64,000 bases of DNA from Sugiyamaella lignohabitans (lineage: Eukaryota; Ascomycota; Dipodascomycetes; Dipodascales; Trichomonascaceae): assembly GCF_001640025.1 (NCBI RefSeq), contig NC_031671.1:1674001-1738000 (forward strand). The letters are read 5' to 3'. Below the pieces are notes generated by a model. The model was not told where the DNA came from, searched no databases, and saw nothing but the letters and a program-made list of their open reading frames with translations. Within the stretch, counting starts at the first letter, position 1. Each line of letters starts with the position of its first letter. Of the stretch, positions 11,296-21,415 are shown piece by piece. Position numbers and translations under genes: made by a program.

Positions 11296-12393
11296 GATAT
11301 ATGTTGTTTTGAGACAAGGTTTTGGGAGATGGCGATATATATATATGAATGTATATTCAGACCAGAGTGAAATCGAAAAATTCAAAAGTCAGTTCAAATA
11401 ATCTGTCGAGTCAGTTCTCCTTATGTCGTCTGTGTGCTTATACGCAGTCCACTGGATACTCCTGAGTCAGTGAGGTTCAACTTCAGTCGATATTTCTCAA
11501 CCTATTCTCAGCTCGTAATCTCCTGAACTCTATCGTCGTTTTTTCTATAATGACAGAGTCAGTAACAGATTTAAACACGATTTTTTTTCTTAGTCGGTGC
11601 TCCGCAATAAAATAGGATTGGTCCGGCGGCTTTTTTGCTGATAAAAACGGAACCAAAAGTCGAGACAAAAAGTGGTTAAAAAAAAGCTAATTAAGCAAGA
11701 GTGTGAGTCAAAGAAAGTCCTTTTTAATTTTACGTCAAAGTGGGAGAGTGGCTAAGACGAAATAGAGTCGTGAGGTGTCGTTAAAGGTAAAATTTAGACT
11801 CTAAAAGAAGAGAGAGAGAGAGGTTAGTTTAGATTTCAGACAACCCGTCCGTAGAAGTAGTAATATAATGCAACTAAGGCGCAAGGAAATGTGCCCGAGT
11901 GGGAGTCGGTTTTTGGCTCGGTGCGGCACCGAATAAGCTAAGACAGAAATGGGGTCAACTGCAAGCTGCAGCAGGATTTGAGGAAAAAAATGCGAGGCAA
12001 ATGCGGTTAAAAGCGAGACACCCACAATAGAAGGTGGAGATCTAAATCCGGCAACGATCGTATGAATCGACCCAAGCCAGGAAAAAAGCAATTATGGCCA
12101 AGTGAGGAGAAAAGATTGGCCCGTTCGATAGGCCCCCGCTTAGCCAGAGCCGACCCAAGATTAGCAGCAGCAGCGAACGGAAATAGAGGGGGTAGATAAG
12201 AGGGGTAGCCTCTGGCAGCGGTCAGCAGCAGGGTCAGTGGAGACCAGCGTGGGGCCCAGTCTCGAGCTCAACTCGAGCGCAAGTCGAGCCCAACGGGGCC
12301 AGACTGGACCGTGTCCAGTCTAGTCGTCAGCCCAAGCTTCCCGTGAGCACCTCCCAGGGGAACCAGGTCTGTTGTTTTCCTGGTCCTGGATTC

Positions 12394-12428
12394 CGGACTC
12401 TGGACTCTGGACTCTGAACTCTGGACTC
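12394..12428. repeat. Tandem repeat, 7-bp unit TGGACTC x5
   Basis: Five near-perfect copies of TGGACTC in non-coding DNA; the first starts with C and the fourth reads TGAACTC. Confidence 0.9.
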
Positions 12429-12584
12429 AGCTCCGCTATCAGCGCTGGCACCAGCTGCGATGCCAGCAGCTCTAAACCGGCCTGTGAAGTAACCCCGATG
12501 CCAATTCAAGCCCAGCTCAAGCCCAGCTCAGCCCAACTCTCCCTACCAGGTACCCCTGCTGTGCCCTCCCCCCTCCTCCACGCC

Positions 12585-12637
12585 GGTCCGCGAAGCGGAC
12601 CACAACGGGTCCGGGCAGCGCCCGGCCGCCGGAGGCA
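12585..12637 (-). repeat. GC-hairpin repeat, variant single arm
   Basis: Both stems differ from the consensus yet remain perfectly paired: GGTCCGC-GAA-GCGGACC and CCGGGC-AGC-GCCCGG, ending GGAGGCA. This is a covariant copy. Confidence 0.9.
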
Positions 12638-12896
12638 CACCCCCCCTCCCCCAAGCCTTCTGCCCGCCAGGTTCGGGGGCCGTTATCAGCCCCCCTCCCC
12701 CCCTGAACGGGCAAATAAAAGCAGATCCGCGATTAACTTTTAACACGGTTCCGCGAGTGGGGTGATGTGACCCTAGCTCGCTGCTGATAAGACCCGGTCC
12801 CAAACCAACAGCCACATCCTTATCTACCTCCTGTTTAAAGTTATTTACATTCGGGATCCGACAGGAGTGGGAGGAGGAAATATGGGCCGGCCGTCC

Positions 12897-12947
12897 TGCC
12901 TCCGGCGGCTGGGGCTCCGCCCCAGACCCCGTGGCTCGCTTCGCTCG
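12897..12947 (+). repeat. GC-hairpin repeat, single arm
   Basis: Canonical TGCCTCC end and GGGGC-TCC-GCCCC hairpin, ending GGCTCGCTTCGCTCG. Confidence 0.9.
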
Positions 12948-13718
12948 TTACGTGGCGGTGCCAAGGCGTTTGGGCTCATCGCTGCTCGTACGGACTGGCC
13001 AGTGGGTGCTGGTGGTCTTACCCCTCTCCCCCTGCCTGCTGGTCGGGCTTGGCCGGGCTGCTGGACATGCCAAATGTCAGGCTGTCATATCTCTTTCATA
13101 TGCAGCTCCAAGAATATTAGGTTAGCGAGTTATGTGTGTGCACGTCCCAGCGGCCGCTGCTGCTGATGCTGCTGCCCGACCCCCACACCAAACTCAACCG
13201 GCTGAACCACCTGCCAAACCCGTTTAACCTCAGCCTGCTCAGCCTGCTGTGCTATCAGTGATCGCTGCTGATAACAAAAACAAACTCAATCGCCAGTTCA
13301 TCACCGGTCGTCTCAAAACAGTTACTGTACGGTCAACAGAGGTGCGATAAGAAAAACGCGGACAACAAAAAATATTTTTACCCGCCGTCTGTACCAACCG
13401 TATGGAGATTACTAACAAAAATAATAATAAATAAATATCAAACACAAGATCGGCTCCCTGATTAGGATCGGCGCCATGCAATGCAATGACCACTGCAAGC
13501 CAAGTTACATGACATATTCCAAATGCAATCAAGAAATGGTCTAGAATGATTTCATGCCGATTGTAGATAGCTTTCGTCTGTAGTAGTTTAGCAGTCAGGG
13601 GGAAACCTGCTTCTGTGTTTAGTCTGGGTGAGAATCTGTTTGAAGTTCTGCCAGATGTGACAGTTGTGCCGTTATACCAACGAAGACGTCTAAGGTCCAG
13701 CAGACAGACTCTTATTAT

Positions 13719-13869
13719 ACTCAGTTCCCTACTCGACTATCTACTCTACTCTGTTCCCCAATGGACTATCTAATCAGTGCTCCCTAGTGGACTACTCTAC
13801 TCTGTTCCCTAGTGGACTATCTACTCAGTTCTTACTCGACTATCTACTCTGTTCTCCGCTCGACAATCT
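13719..13869. repeat. Minisatellite, about 24-bp unit, six copies
   Basis: Degenerate tandem units of the type ACTCTGTTCCCTAGTGGACT followed by ATCT, with lengths of 23 to 29 bp. Non-coding. Confidence 0.85.
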
Positions 13870-14478
13870 ACTTTAATGTCCTGTGTAATATCTATAGCAT
13901 TATTTTTGTCTGCATCTATTATTGGCCAGAATGGATTTTCCTATTCTGTGGCTGATATTCTGTGCTGTATTAGTATTATACTGTATACTGTAGAACAAAA
14001 ACAAAGGATGCCGGTAAGCTATCAGCCACTTCTATTGTCCTGTTGTCGTCACCGCCACATCCCTCTGCCCCTGTAGCCAAACACCTCAGCAGCCCAGGAA
14101 ATCGACAGAAAATCAGCAGCCTGCCTGTCAGCCATCAACAACAGATCAATTGACACTAGCAGCTCCTGTCAAATCAAGTCCGGATATAATCATGCCAATC
14201 CTGTCTGCCTGTCAGTCACTTTCAACCAAGACCCCTACCATTCATCCCCTATCAGCCCTCACTCACATCCCATATCACAGCTCACCGAGAACCAAGAAGA
14301 TCGAGACCGTCGACCCCACAGCGCCTTACCAAGATAGTTGGGCAATCATGCCACTTTACGGAGATAATCTCCATGATAAACACATGCTAACTGAACTAAC
14401 CAGGCGACCCCTGTCACCTCCGTCGGGATCCAGGCCCGGGCCCACTCGCCAGTCTCGGCCGCGGCGGGGGTGGGGGCC

Positions 14479-14619
14479 TGCCTCCGGCGGCTGGGGCTCC
14501 GCCCCAGACCCTGGTTGCTCCTCTCGCTGCGCTCGAGTCGTTGCGTACATGGACCCAGCAGATCTCCTGCGAAGCAGGAGCAACCAGGGTCTGGGGCGGA
14601 GCCCCAGCCGCCGGAGGCA
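14479..14619. repeat. GC-hairpin element, full two-arm unit
   Basis: The left arm ends in CTCTCGCTGCGCTCGAGTCG. The linker is TTGCGTACATGGACCCAGCA. The right arm begins CTCCTGCGAAGCAGGAG. The inverted similarity continues outside the termini (GGGGGCC / GGCCCCC). Confidence 0.93.
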
Positions 14620-15114
14620 GGCCCCCGCCACCACCACCCGCGATTGCGTGCTCGTGTTTCAGGCTGCGAGCCGGGCCGTGGTGCATTATTTCATGCGGAA
14701 GTGAGACACGCCGGACAGCAGAAGAAAAAAATGAAGTATGTATTGGCGAGGGAGCAGGCAGCCCAGTTCGGGGCTCGGGTGTCCTGTTTAAACAACTGGC
14801 AAATGAGATCCTTAGACCCGGGTCCCGACAACGGCGGCAGGGTGGTGCAGCTCAGTAGCTTCAGCGGCAGCAGCCCATCATCGCTGGCTAGAACCCCTCG
14901 AACCTCGAGCCCCATGGCCCATGCCGTGATTTCCGTTCAGGCGCTCGTCGTACTCATCCCAGCAGGCTTGCGAGCCCAAGCCCAAGCCCGGTGCATCCAT
15001 CTCAGCTCGCCCACCCGGGCCAGCTGCTGCCCATGAAAAACTACCCCCCAAGACCGGCCGCCTCGCGCAATCGGCCGCCTCCCAGGATCCCGGAACTGCC
15101 ACCCCCGCCCAAAC

Positions 15115-15167
15115 CTCGAGCGAAGCGAGCCACGGGGTCTGGGGCAGAGCCCCAGCCGCCGGAGGCA
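15115..15167 (-). repeat. GC-hairpin repeat, single arm
   Basis: CTCGAGCGAAGCGAGCC second hairpin; first hairpin with loop AGA; GGAGGCA end. Confidence 0.9.
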
Positions 15168-15768
15168 CACCCCCCTTCCCTCGTCCCCTCCCCCGTCCCC
15201 GCTCAGTTGGCCCCACCAGGTCCCCACCTGAGCCCCGCTTATCATGCCCACCACCGCTGGCCAGCTGTAATGTGACTCTGGCCCGATGTTACAGCGCGCG
15301 TTCCGCCAGATAGCGCGATCGCCGTCGAGCGTCGGTGCGCATCGGTATCTACGTTGGGTGGTGCATGAGCGGGTGGCACAATCGTCAAAACTCGTGACAG
15401 TTAGGCAGCCTTGTGCAAAAAGCAATTTGGAAGGGTACAGATCCAGATAACAAAATTTTTCTGCTGATAACCGGCGATCCACAACGGGCCAGTAGCATCA
15501 GTGGCAGCAGCAAGTGCCGGCGGGCTGCCCGCTCTCTAACCCCCCTGGAGAATGTGCCAAGCTCAGCTCAGCTCTCAATTGTCAGCTCAGCTCATTAGAG
15601 ATGCTGCCTCTGGCTGAATCCGGCACCCGGCCGCCCCCCTCCAGCACCGACGTCATCTGCATCCCTTATCCCCCCCTTCCAATCTCTTATCTGGCCTATC
15701 ACACCCTACATAGATAAGAATTCCCGACACACCACCCCGCCGATAGCCGGGTTAAGGTCGGGGGGTTC

Positions 15769-15819
15769 TGCCTCCGGCGGCTGGGGCTCCGCCCCAGACC
15801 CCGTGGCTCGCTTCGCTCG
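15769..15819 (+). repeat. GC-hairpin repeat, single arm (direct pair with the next)
   Basis: Canonical first hairpin, ending GGCTCGCTTCGCTCG. A second copy in the same orientation starts 21 bp further on. Confidence 0.9.
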
Positions 15820-15839
15820 GATTCGGGGGTGGGTGGATG

Positions 15840-15890
15840 TGCCTCCGGCGGCTGGGGCTCCGCCCCAGACCCCACGGCTCGCTTCGCTCG
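15840..15890 (+). repeat. GC-hairpin repeat, single arm (direct pair with the previous)
   Basis: Same structure as the copy at 15769, with CCCACGGCTCG in the linker. Confidence 0.9.
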
Positions 15891-16303
15891 GGGGAGGGAG
15901 TGAGAACAGGGGTATGGTGCGGAAGTAGGGTCCTGGGTCCCGGTGAGAGCAGGATCACTGTCGTGGGGGAGGGGGGTAGTGGGCTGCTGGGACTCCTGCT
16001 AGGGCGCGAAGAGTGGAGACGCCCCAAGCGGACTAGGGCCTGGCAAAGCGGGGTATGACAGAGTGGCATCACGACCCCGCAATCCAGGCATTGCACAGGC
16101 GGGGCAAACTAAAAAGAACCTTAATATAGAAGAACCCGGTCACCAGTCGACGGACCTGAGTCAAGTCAGGTCCAGCGGTCGAACGAAACGGGTCAGATGC
16201 GACGGGCCGTGCCCGTCTGTCACGAACCCAGCAACCCACAGCTCACCCGACTGGTCGAGCCGTAGCAAACCACGAACCAGGTCGTTCTACCATCCCCCCA
16301 GTA

Positions 16304-16355
16304 ACGAGCGAAGCGAGCTACCGGGTCTGGGGCAGAGCCCCAGCCGCCGGAGGCA
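16304..16355 (-). repeat. GC-hairpin repeat, single arm
   Basis: First hairpin with loop AGA; CGAGCGAAGCGAGC second hairpin. It lies just downstream of the SLC35-like gene and in direct orientation with the copy at 16375. Confidence 0.9.
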
Positions 16356-16374
16356 AGTCCCGTCCGTCAAAAAT

Positions 16375-16429
16375 CTCCTGCGAAGCAGGAGCCACGGGGT
16401 CTGGGGCGGAGCCCCAGCCGCCGGAGGCA
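16375..16429 (-). repeat. GC-hairpin repeat, single arm
   Basis: CTCCTGC-GAA-GCAGGAG and GGGGC-GGA-GCCCC hairpins. It ends 35 bp from the stop codon of the transporter gene. Confidence 0.93.
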
Positions 16430-16463
16430 GACCCACCCCACCCTATGAAAGTAAGAAACGAGT

Positions 16464-18080
16464 TTATTCTTCAGAGTCCTCGAGATGTTTTGCCGAGTGT
16501 CGCGTTTTGGTCTCGTTGTAGCGGTGGAGGTTGTATGCGCCGATACAGGCGGTAGTGACAAGGAGGCCGAGGCCGTTGATGAAGGTGAGTCGGTCGCCAA
16601 AGAAAATGCATGCGACACAGATGGTCACGACCTCTTTACAGATGCCGGCTATGGCAAGAGTGAGGACGCTGGTCCGGTTGAGAAGGAGGAACTCGCTGAG
16701 AGTCATGCAGAATGCCAGGATGCCGGGGAAGATGAGCAGGCCAATGCCTCCGAGGAACCCCTTTTCCTGCCACAGTTTGGCGTTGACGATTTGGATTGGT
16801 CCTTCGATGATGAGACACATGACCATGAGAATCGTGCCCATGATGGGTGACAGTGACAGGATAGTGTATATAGGGTTATTGTGTGTAGAGTGTGTAGTGT
16901 GTTTGCTGCCACTAGTTGTAGAGGGATCAGTGGAACCAGCAGTGGTTGTAGTGTTATGACCATAGTCGTGTTGAAGTTGGAGTTGACGTCTGTCCTCGCT
17001 GGATACAATAGGAGCTGCTGCTAGCAGACCAACAGCTGGTGAAGAAGAAGATGAAGAAGGAGAAGGAGATGACGAATCTGACTGCATGTGTACTGAACTA
17101 ACGACAGAGACAGTAGGCGATAAAGTACCTGCTTTATCGAGATCTCCGTCGACTGCCATCGAGACACGACCGTGGTTATTACTCTCATACACACTATTGT
17201 GAGTTTCGTCTTCTTGAAGTTGCTGATACTGGTGATGATGCTGATGTCGCTGATGTTGATGTTGGTGATGTTGATGGTCTCTGCCAAAACCAGCTGGTTT
17301 TAAAAGAAGCTGAGTGAGCGACCAACGAAGACCACTACAAGCAGCAGCGCCCATGACGAGAATAAACCCGAACAGCTGGAACTGGGTTTCACCGGCCACC
17401 ATCATCAACACACCAATGGACATGAAAATGATAATAGCACATAATCTAGCAGTAGCTTTCTCTATTTTAAACAAGACTCCGAACAACAAAACAAACCCCA
17501 GACTCGAAGACTTGACCATAGTATAGAAACTCAGAGTGACGAGACGAAGCGACACGTTTCCCATGCCAATATCGCCAGCAGACGCTGCTGCACAGGGGCC
17601 AATGCGTCGGAAATAGTCCTTGAAATTCGTGAAAGGCGACTGTGGTTTCCATTCCGGAACTGCAAATAAAATCGCAGCTGCTAAACTCGTCTGAATCAAC
17701 TGATGTATAGACGTAGAAAATATCGGGAACCGGAAATCCAAATGTTCAGGCGAGAACATCCACTTATTATACACCGATATCGACACTGAAAACAGGTACC
17801 AGCCAAGAATATAAATAACCGACATCACCGCATGATGGAACTGCGACTCCTTTTCCGAAATAGATTGTGAACTATCTCCTAACGACGACGATGAAGACTG
17901 TCGTCTCCTATTTCCATCCAGCAGCCCAGCCGATGCCTCGATATCTGGCGGACCGTTTCTTTCGGGCACATTCGCGGCATCCGCGGTCCGCAAGTCGTGG
18001 ATCGTGGTTATCGGCATTCTGGGTGTTCTTCGCGACGGTTGCTGGACTCCTGAAACTGACGACGAGCCCCCTCCAAGCAT
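16464..18080 (-). CDS. SLC35C2/Ymd8-like nucleotide-sugar or triose-phosphate-type transporter
   Basis: Multi-pass transporter of the drug/metabolite (TPT) superfamily, expected in Golgi or ER membranes; the substrate is unknown. Family blocks are YNKWMFSPEHLDFRFP, TLSFYTMVKSSSLGFVLLFG, GVLMMVAGETQFQLFGF and SGLRWSLTQLLLK, which match SLC35C2/Ymd8. With the ATG at 18080 the protein is 538 residues. The open frame extends 79 codons further upstream, but that extension translates through a GC-hairpin repeat, so I take it as spurious. A low-complexity loop of about 139 residues (about 263-401: His/Gln tracts, then Ser/Pro and Thr) is inserted after the SGLRW helix. Intronless as read. It is divergent from the yapsin-like gene. 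Confidence 0.88.
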   Translation of the reverse strand: MLGGGSSSVSGVQQPSRRTPRMPITTIHDLRTADAANVPERNGPPDIEASAGLLDGNRRRQSSSSSLGDSSQSISEKESQFHHAVMSVIYILGWYLFSVSISVYNKWMFSPEHLDFRFPIFSTSIHQLIQTSLAAAILFAVPEWKPQSPFTNFKDYFRRIGPCAAASAGDIGMGNVSLRLVTLSFYTMVKSSSLGFVLLFGVLFKIEKATARLCAIIIFMSIGVLMMVAGETQFQLFGFILVMGAAACSGLRWSLTQLLLKPAGFGRDHQHHQHQHQRHQHHHQYQQLQEDETHNSVYESNNHGRVSMAVDGDLDKAGTLSPTVSVVSSVHMQSDSSSPSPSSSSSSPAVGLLAAAPIVSSEDRRQLQLQHDYGHNTTTTAGSTDPSTTSGSKHTTHSTHNNPIYTILSLSPIMGTILMVMCLIIEGPIQIVNAKLWQEKGFLGGIGLLIFPGILAFCMTLSEFLLLNRTSVLTLAIAGICKEVVTICVACIFFGDRLTFINGLGLLVTTACIGAYNLHRYNETKTRHSAKHLEDSEE

Positions 18081-18174
18081 ACTCTCAAGCCACAAAAAAA
18101 GACATCTGCCCGCGATCGACTCAATCCACTTCACCACGCCGCGATCCAGGGCTAGGGTCCGTATCAGGGGGTAG

Positions 18175-18447
18175 GCCTCCGGCGGCTGGGGCTCCGCCCC
18201 AGACCCCGTGGCTCCTCTCGCTGCGCTCGAGTCGGGCATGGGGCCGGGGGTAGGTTTTTTGAGGGCGGAGTTGGGAAGCCCTTTTCGGGCCCCAAAATTT
18301 AGTTCACCCATGGCCAATTACTTCCTCTGGAGGAGTACCAAACCACCAGGAAACCATCTTCCGGGACGCTGCTGGCACCACGACGCCCGACTCGAGCGCA
18401 GCGAGAGGAGCCACGGGGTCTGGGGCAGAGCCCCAGCCGCCGGAGGC
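18175..18447. repeat. GC-hairpin repeat, inward-facing inverted pair
   Basis: Plus-orientation arm at 18175-18234 and minus-orientation arm at 18388-18447, separated by 153 bp. Both second hairpins are of the CTCGAG-GCGCAGC type. Confidence 0.9.
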
Positions 18448-18683
18448 ACGGCCCTCCTTCGGTAGCACCCCCAGGGGGCCGGAAGAGAGCGTGTCAGGCG
18501 TAGGATTGGCGGGATCTACAGGATATGCAGGGGTGATAATGCATGTTGGTGGACCCTGCAGAGGTAGAGGGTGCGGGGGAGGGGTGAGGGGGGTGGGGTT
18601 GTGATAATGGGGAGGGGGTATTGACGGAAAATAAGGGGGAAGGGGAGGAGGAGAGAACCGAGTCAGGCTCCGGCCGCTGGACG

Positions 18684-18821
18684 TGCTTCCGACGGCTGGG
18701 GCTCTGCCCCAGACCCCGTAGCTCCTGCTCCGTAGAAGATATTTGGGGCCCCGGCAGTACCGACTCGAGCGCAGCGAGAGGAGCCACGGGGTCTGGGGCG
18801 GAGCCCCAGCCGCCGGAGGCA
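18684..18821. repeat. GC-hairpin element, full unit with diverged left arm
   Basis: The left arm is mutated (TGCTTCCGACGGCTGGGG, then CTCCTGCTCCGTAG). The right arm is canonical, with CGACTCGAGCGCAGCGAGAG. The linker has diverged. Confidence 0.88.
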
Positions 18822-19231
18822 GACCCGGGTCCGGGTCCGGGCTGCGAGTGCTATAATTGGGTCTCGGCAGTGCTGCAGACGGTGTAGTTAAGGTTGACAG
18901 GAGAACGGCTGTGGGGCCGGCATGGCATATGTATCTCGATTTGACTTTAATCGTCGACTGGATTTTCCATTACTGGCTAGAGTTTTTGACGCCAGATTCG
19001 CGACATTGTTCTCGCTTCTTTGTTATTGTTATTGTTCTTTTGTTTTTTTTTTTTTTGGTTTTTATTATTTATTTCTTTTTTGGATTTTTGCAGAAGTGTA
19101 GGGTGTATTGTTAGCTATTCACAGCAGCTGGTGTATGTTGATTTGTTGAGTTATTTGGTCAAACGGCATCGTCAAATTCAGTTTCAGATTCGCATATTGT
19201 GTTTTTGCACGCGCATTTTTCGCCACTTATA

Positions 19232-21415
19232 ATGAAGTGTCTCATACCGTTATTACTGATCCCGCGGTTAGTGGCTGGTCATGTCCTGGATTTAGACAGT
19301 CAGGGACTTTTGTTTCAGGGTCAACAAACAGGGTCGTCTGTGAATGATGATCTGTTGTTGGTGGGTGTTGATTTGTTACTGGATCATGAACTGGTGAAAC
19401 GAGACCCGGCTTCTCCTGTAAAGACTCCTACTTCTACAGGAAGTGCAAGGCCGGCGGCAAGCTCAAGTAGCGTACCCAAGAAAAAACGTGTGCATGTTCC
19501 ACTGGACTCGGTGGTGTATTACACTGCTAATGTCTCTATAGGATCACCTCCTCAGAACTTCAGTCTTGTTCTGGATACCACAGATGGCGATATTTTGGTG
19601 TATGGAAATGACTTGGATGTCTGTTCGGGTTCTCCGAACACTTGGTCGAACTGTGCTTTTGATCAGACGTTTGATCCGTCACAGTCTGAAACGTTCCTTC
19701 AAACCTCGAACAAACAATATTTTAATTCTTCGCTGTTAGACAGTGATAGAGTTAATGGATCCTACGGTGTGGATATTATGGAAATAGGCGGCAAGACTCT
19801 GAATCAAGCTACTATAGGTTTGTTATCCAACAGTAGCAGTATTGTTCCTGGTTCTCTAGGACTCGGATTTACTGGAGGAACGGTATCGAAATTTCTCAGT
19901 ACGTTACTCGATCAGGAGATGATTTCGTCGCCAGTGTTTTCATTGTTTCTCACATCAGGTTGTTATAACGATGAAGATGCAAACTCTTTTCAAGTGTCAA
20001 ACGGTGCTCAAGGATCGCTACTGCTGGGTGCTGTAGATACCTCGCGGTATAACGACCCTCTGTATGTGATTCCTATGGTCCCATTTTCTACTAACAGCAC
20101 CATCGACGGAAAAACCGACAATATGGGTGCATATAGGTATCCAAGTATACCACTAACTGGGTTGTATGTGTCTAATCAAGAACTTAAAGCCAACCTCACA
20201 TCATCAGCATTAAACATTCCCGTGATTCTCGACAGTTCGAACATCATGTCATATCTGCCCTATGAGGTTATTGTCAACATTGCTACTCAGCTCAACGCGG
20301 CATATGTCGAAGAGTATCGTATCTGGGTACAGAGTTGTACCTTCCGTGATGTACAGGGTGAGATAAACTTCAGCTTCAACGGAGCTGTTGTCAGCATACC
20401 AATCAGTCGTACACTGACAGAGTTATACGATAAAGAAACCGGCAAGCCATTCCAAATAAACGGCGATGATATATGTGCTCTGATGTTCTCGAGTTCTGAA
20501 GATTCTGGATATAACGCACTAGGTGTTGGCGTTTTGACGTCCATGTATCTAGTGATTGATCTCGAACAGTATGTTGTCGGCATGGCTGAACCCGTTGATT
20601 CGATCAATTCATGTACAATCAGTACCCCTTCCAGCAGCATTGTCAGTTCAAGTTCGACTTCCTCCACTGGAACCGCTATTAACACATCATCTCTCCCTGT
20701 CACAGCCACTCCTAATCCCAAAAGAACTGGGTCTACTCCCCGGGGATTAACACTCGATGCTGATTTGGACTCACTATCTAGCGGCGATGGCAAGAGAATC
20801 AACATTCAAACCAGTACTGCTGCCATGAAATTACCATCTGCGACCGTCATGACTCCAACTCCAACCGAAAGATATGCACAACCGCAACGTTCGAGGGATG
20901 TAGGTGCTCCTACGAGAAGTATCACCTCCATGACCTTAAAAGTTCAAAGCACTGAAGATGCCAGCGATAGTAGAAGTTCTGGCGGTTCATCCACTGATAT
21001 CAATACATCCAGTAATATCATGACTCAACTACGGTCTGATAACATCACCGTCATCTCTGGAAACCTCACCGACCTTCCTGGTGCCACTTTTGTTCCCCCT
21101 TCTCTGGCACTGACTGCTGTAATCTCACCTCCGTCAAGCAACTTCACTGCTCTGGGTGTAGCATTCCCACTCATGGCCATCAGTGGCGCCCAGTCTGCCA
21201 TCAACTCGGTATTCCCTTTTCTCTCTCAGACATATGGCACTCCACCACCTCCTCCAGGAGTCACCTTTTCATTCCACTCTGCAACAACAACTGTCACTGG
21301 TGGCTCTAATCCAGGCACTCTGACCGTGCTCGCCAAAGCTTCTGGTCTACGAGCTGCTTCTTGCACCTTCCTAGGAATTTTCTGTACATTAGTATATGTC
21401 ACACTCTGTGGCTAA
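19232..21415 (+). CDS. Yapsin-like pepsin-family protein with altered active-site motifs, GPI-anchored
   Basis: Member of the pepsin/yapsin (A1) family on the cell surface. The ATG at 19232 gives a signal peptide (MKCLIPLLLIPRLVAG) and a 727-residue product; an upstream in-frame ATG at 19199 would mask the signal peptide. KR sites at about 56-57 and 83-86 suggest Kex2-type propeptide removal. The first active-site loop is V-L-D115-T-T-D, where active enzymes have D-T-G-S. The second is I-L-D334-S-S-N, where D-S/T-G is expected. Both aspartates remain but both conserved glycines are lost, so activity is doubtful. A Ser/Thr-rich stalk follows. The C terminus (SGLRAASCTFLGIFCTLVY) is a GPI-anchor type signal. 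It could be a pseudoprotease or a specialised enzyme. Confidence 0.88.
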   Translation: MKCLIPLLLIPRLVAGHVLDLDSQGLLFQGQQTGSSVNDDLLLVGVDLLLDHELVKRDPASPVKTPTSTGSARPAASSSSVPKKKRVHVPLDSVVYYTANVSIGSPPQNFSLVLDTTDGDILVYGNDLDVCSGSPNTWSNCAFDQTFDPSQSETFLQTSNKQYFNSSLLDSDRVNGSYGVDIMEIGGKTLNQATIGLLSNSSSIVPGSLGLGFTGGTVSKFLSTLLDQEMISSPVFSLFLTSGCYNDEDANSFQVSNGAQGSLLLGAVDTSRYNDPLYVIPMVPFSTNSTIDGKTDNMGAYRYPSIPLTGLYVSNQELKANLTSSALNIPVILDSSNIMSYLPYEVIVNIATQLNAAYVEEYRIWVQSCTFRDVQGEINFSFNGAVVSIPISRTLTELYDKETGKPFQINGDDICALMFSSSEDSGYNALGVGVLTSMYLVIDLEQYVVGMAEPVDSINSCTISTPSSSIVSSSSTSSTGTAINTSSLPVTATPNPKRTGSTPRGLTLDADLDSLSSGDGKRINIQTSTAAMKLPSATVMTPTPTERYAQPQRSRDVGAPTRSITSMTLKVQSTEDASDSRSSGGSSTDINTSSNIMTQLRSDNITVISGNLTDLPGATFVPPSLALTAVISPPSSNFTALGVAFPLMAISGAQSAINSVFPFLSQTYGTPPPPPGVTFSFHSATTTVTGGSNPGTLTVLAKASGLRAASCTFLGIFCTLVYVTLCG

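Larger units (their letters stand above)
11296..16463. other. 5.2-kb gene-poor region with GC-rich island
   Basis: 11.3-12.1 kb is the promoter side of the zinc-finger gene (CT-rich and A-rich). From about 12.1 kb the base composition becomes GC-rich, with many C-runs. It contains GC-hairpin copies from 12585 onward and two tandem repeats. All ORFs here run through repeats or lack recognisable domains. I support no coding gene. Confidence 0.6.
18081..19231. other. Intergenic between divergent transporter and yapsin-like genes
   Basis: Contains three GC-hairpin loci, G/C-rich simple sequence near 18560-18660, and a T-rich tract at 19020-19080 close to the protease start. No gene is supported. 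Confidence 0.65.

Noticed and set aside
14150..15598. Cluster of overlapping ORFs on both strands
   Set aside because: They run through stop-free GC-hairpin copies or GC-rich spacer and share only repeat-derived peptides. No domain, start context or splice logic supports them.
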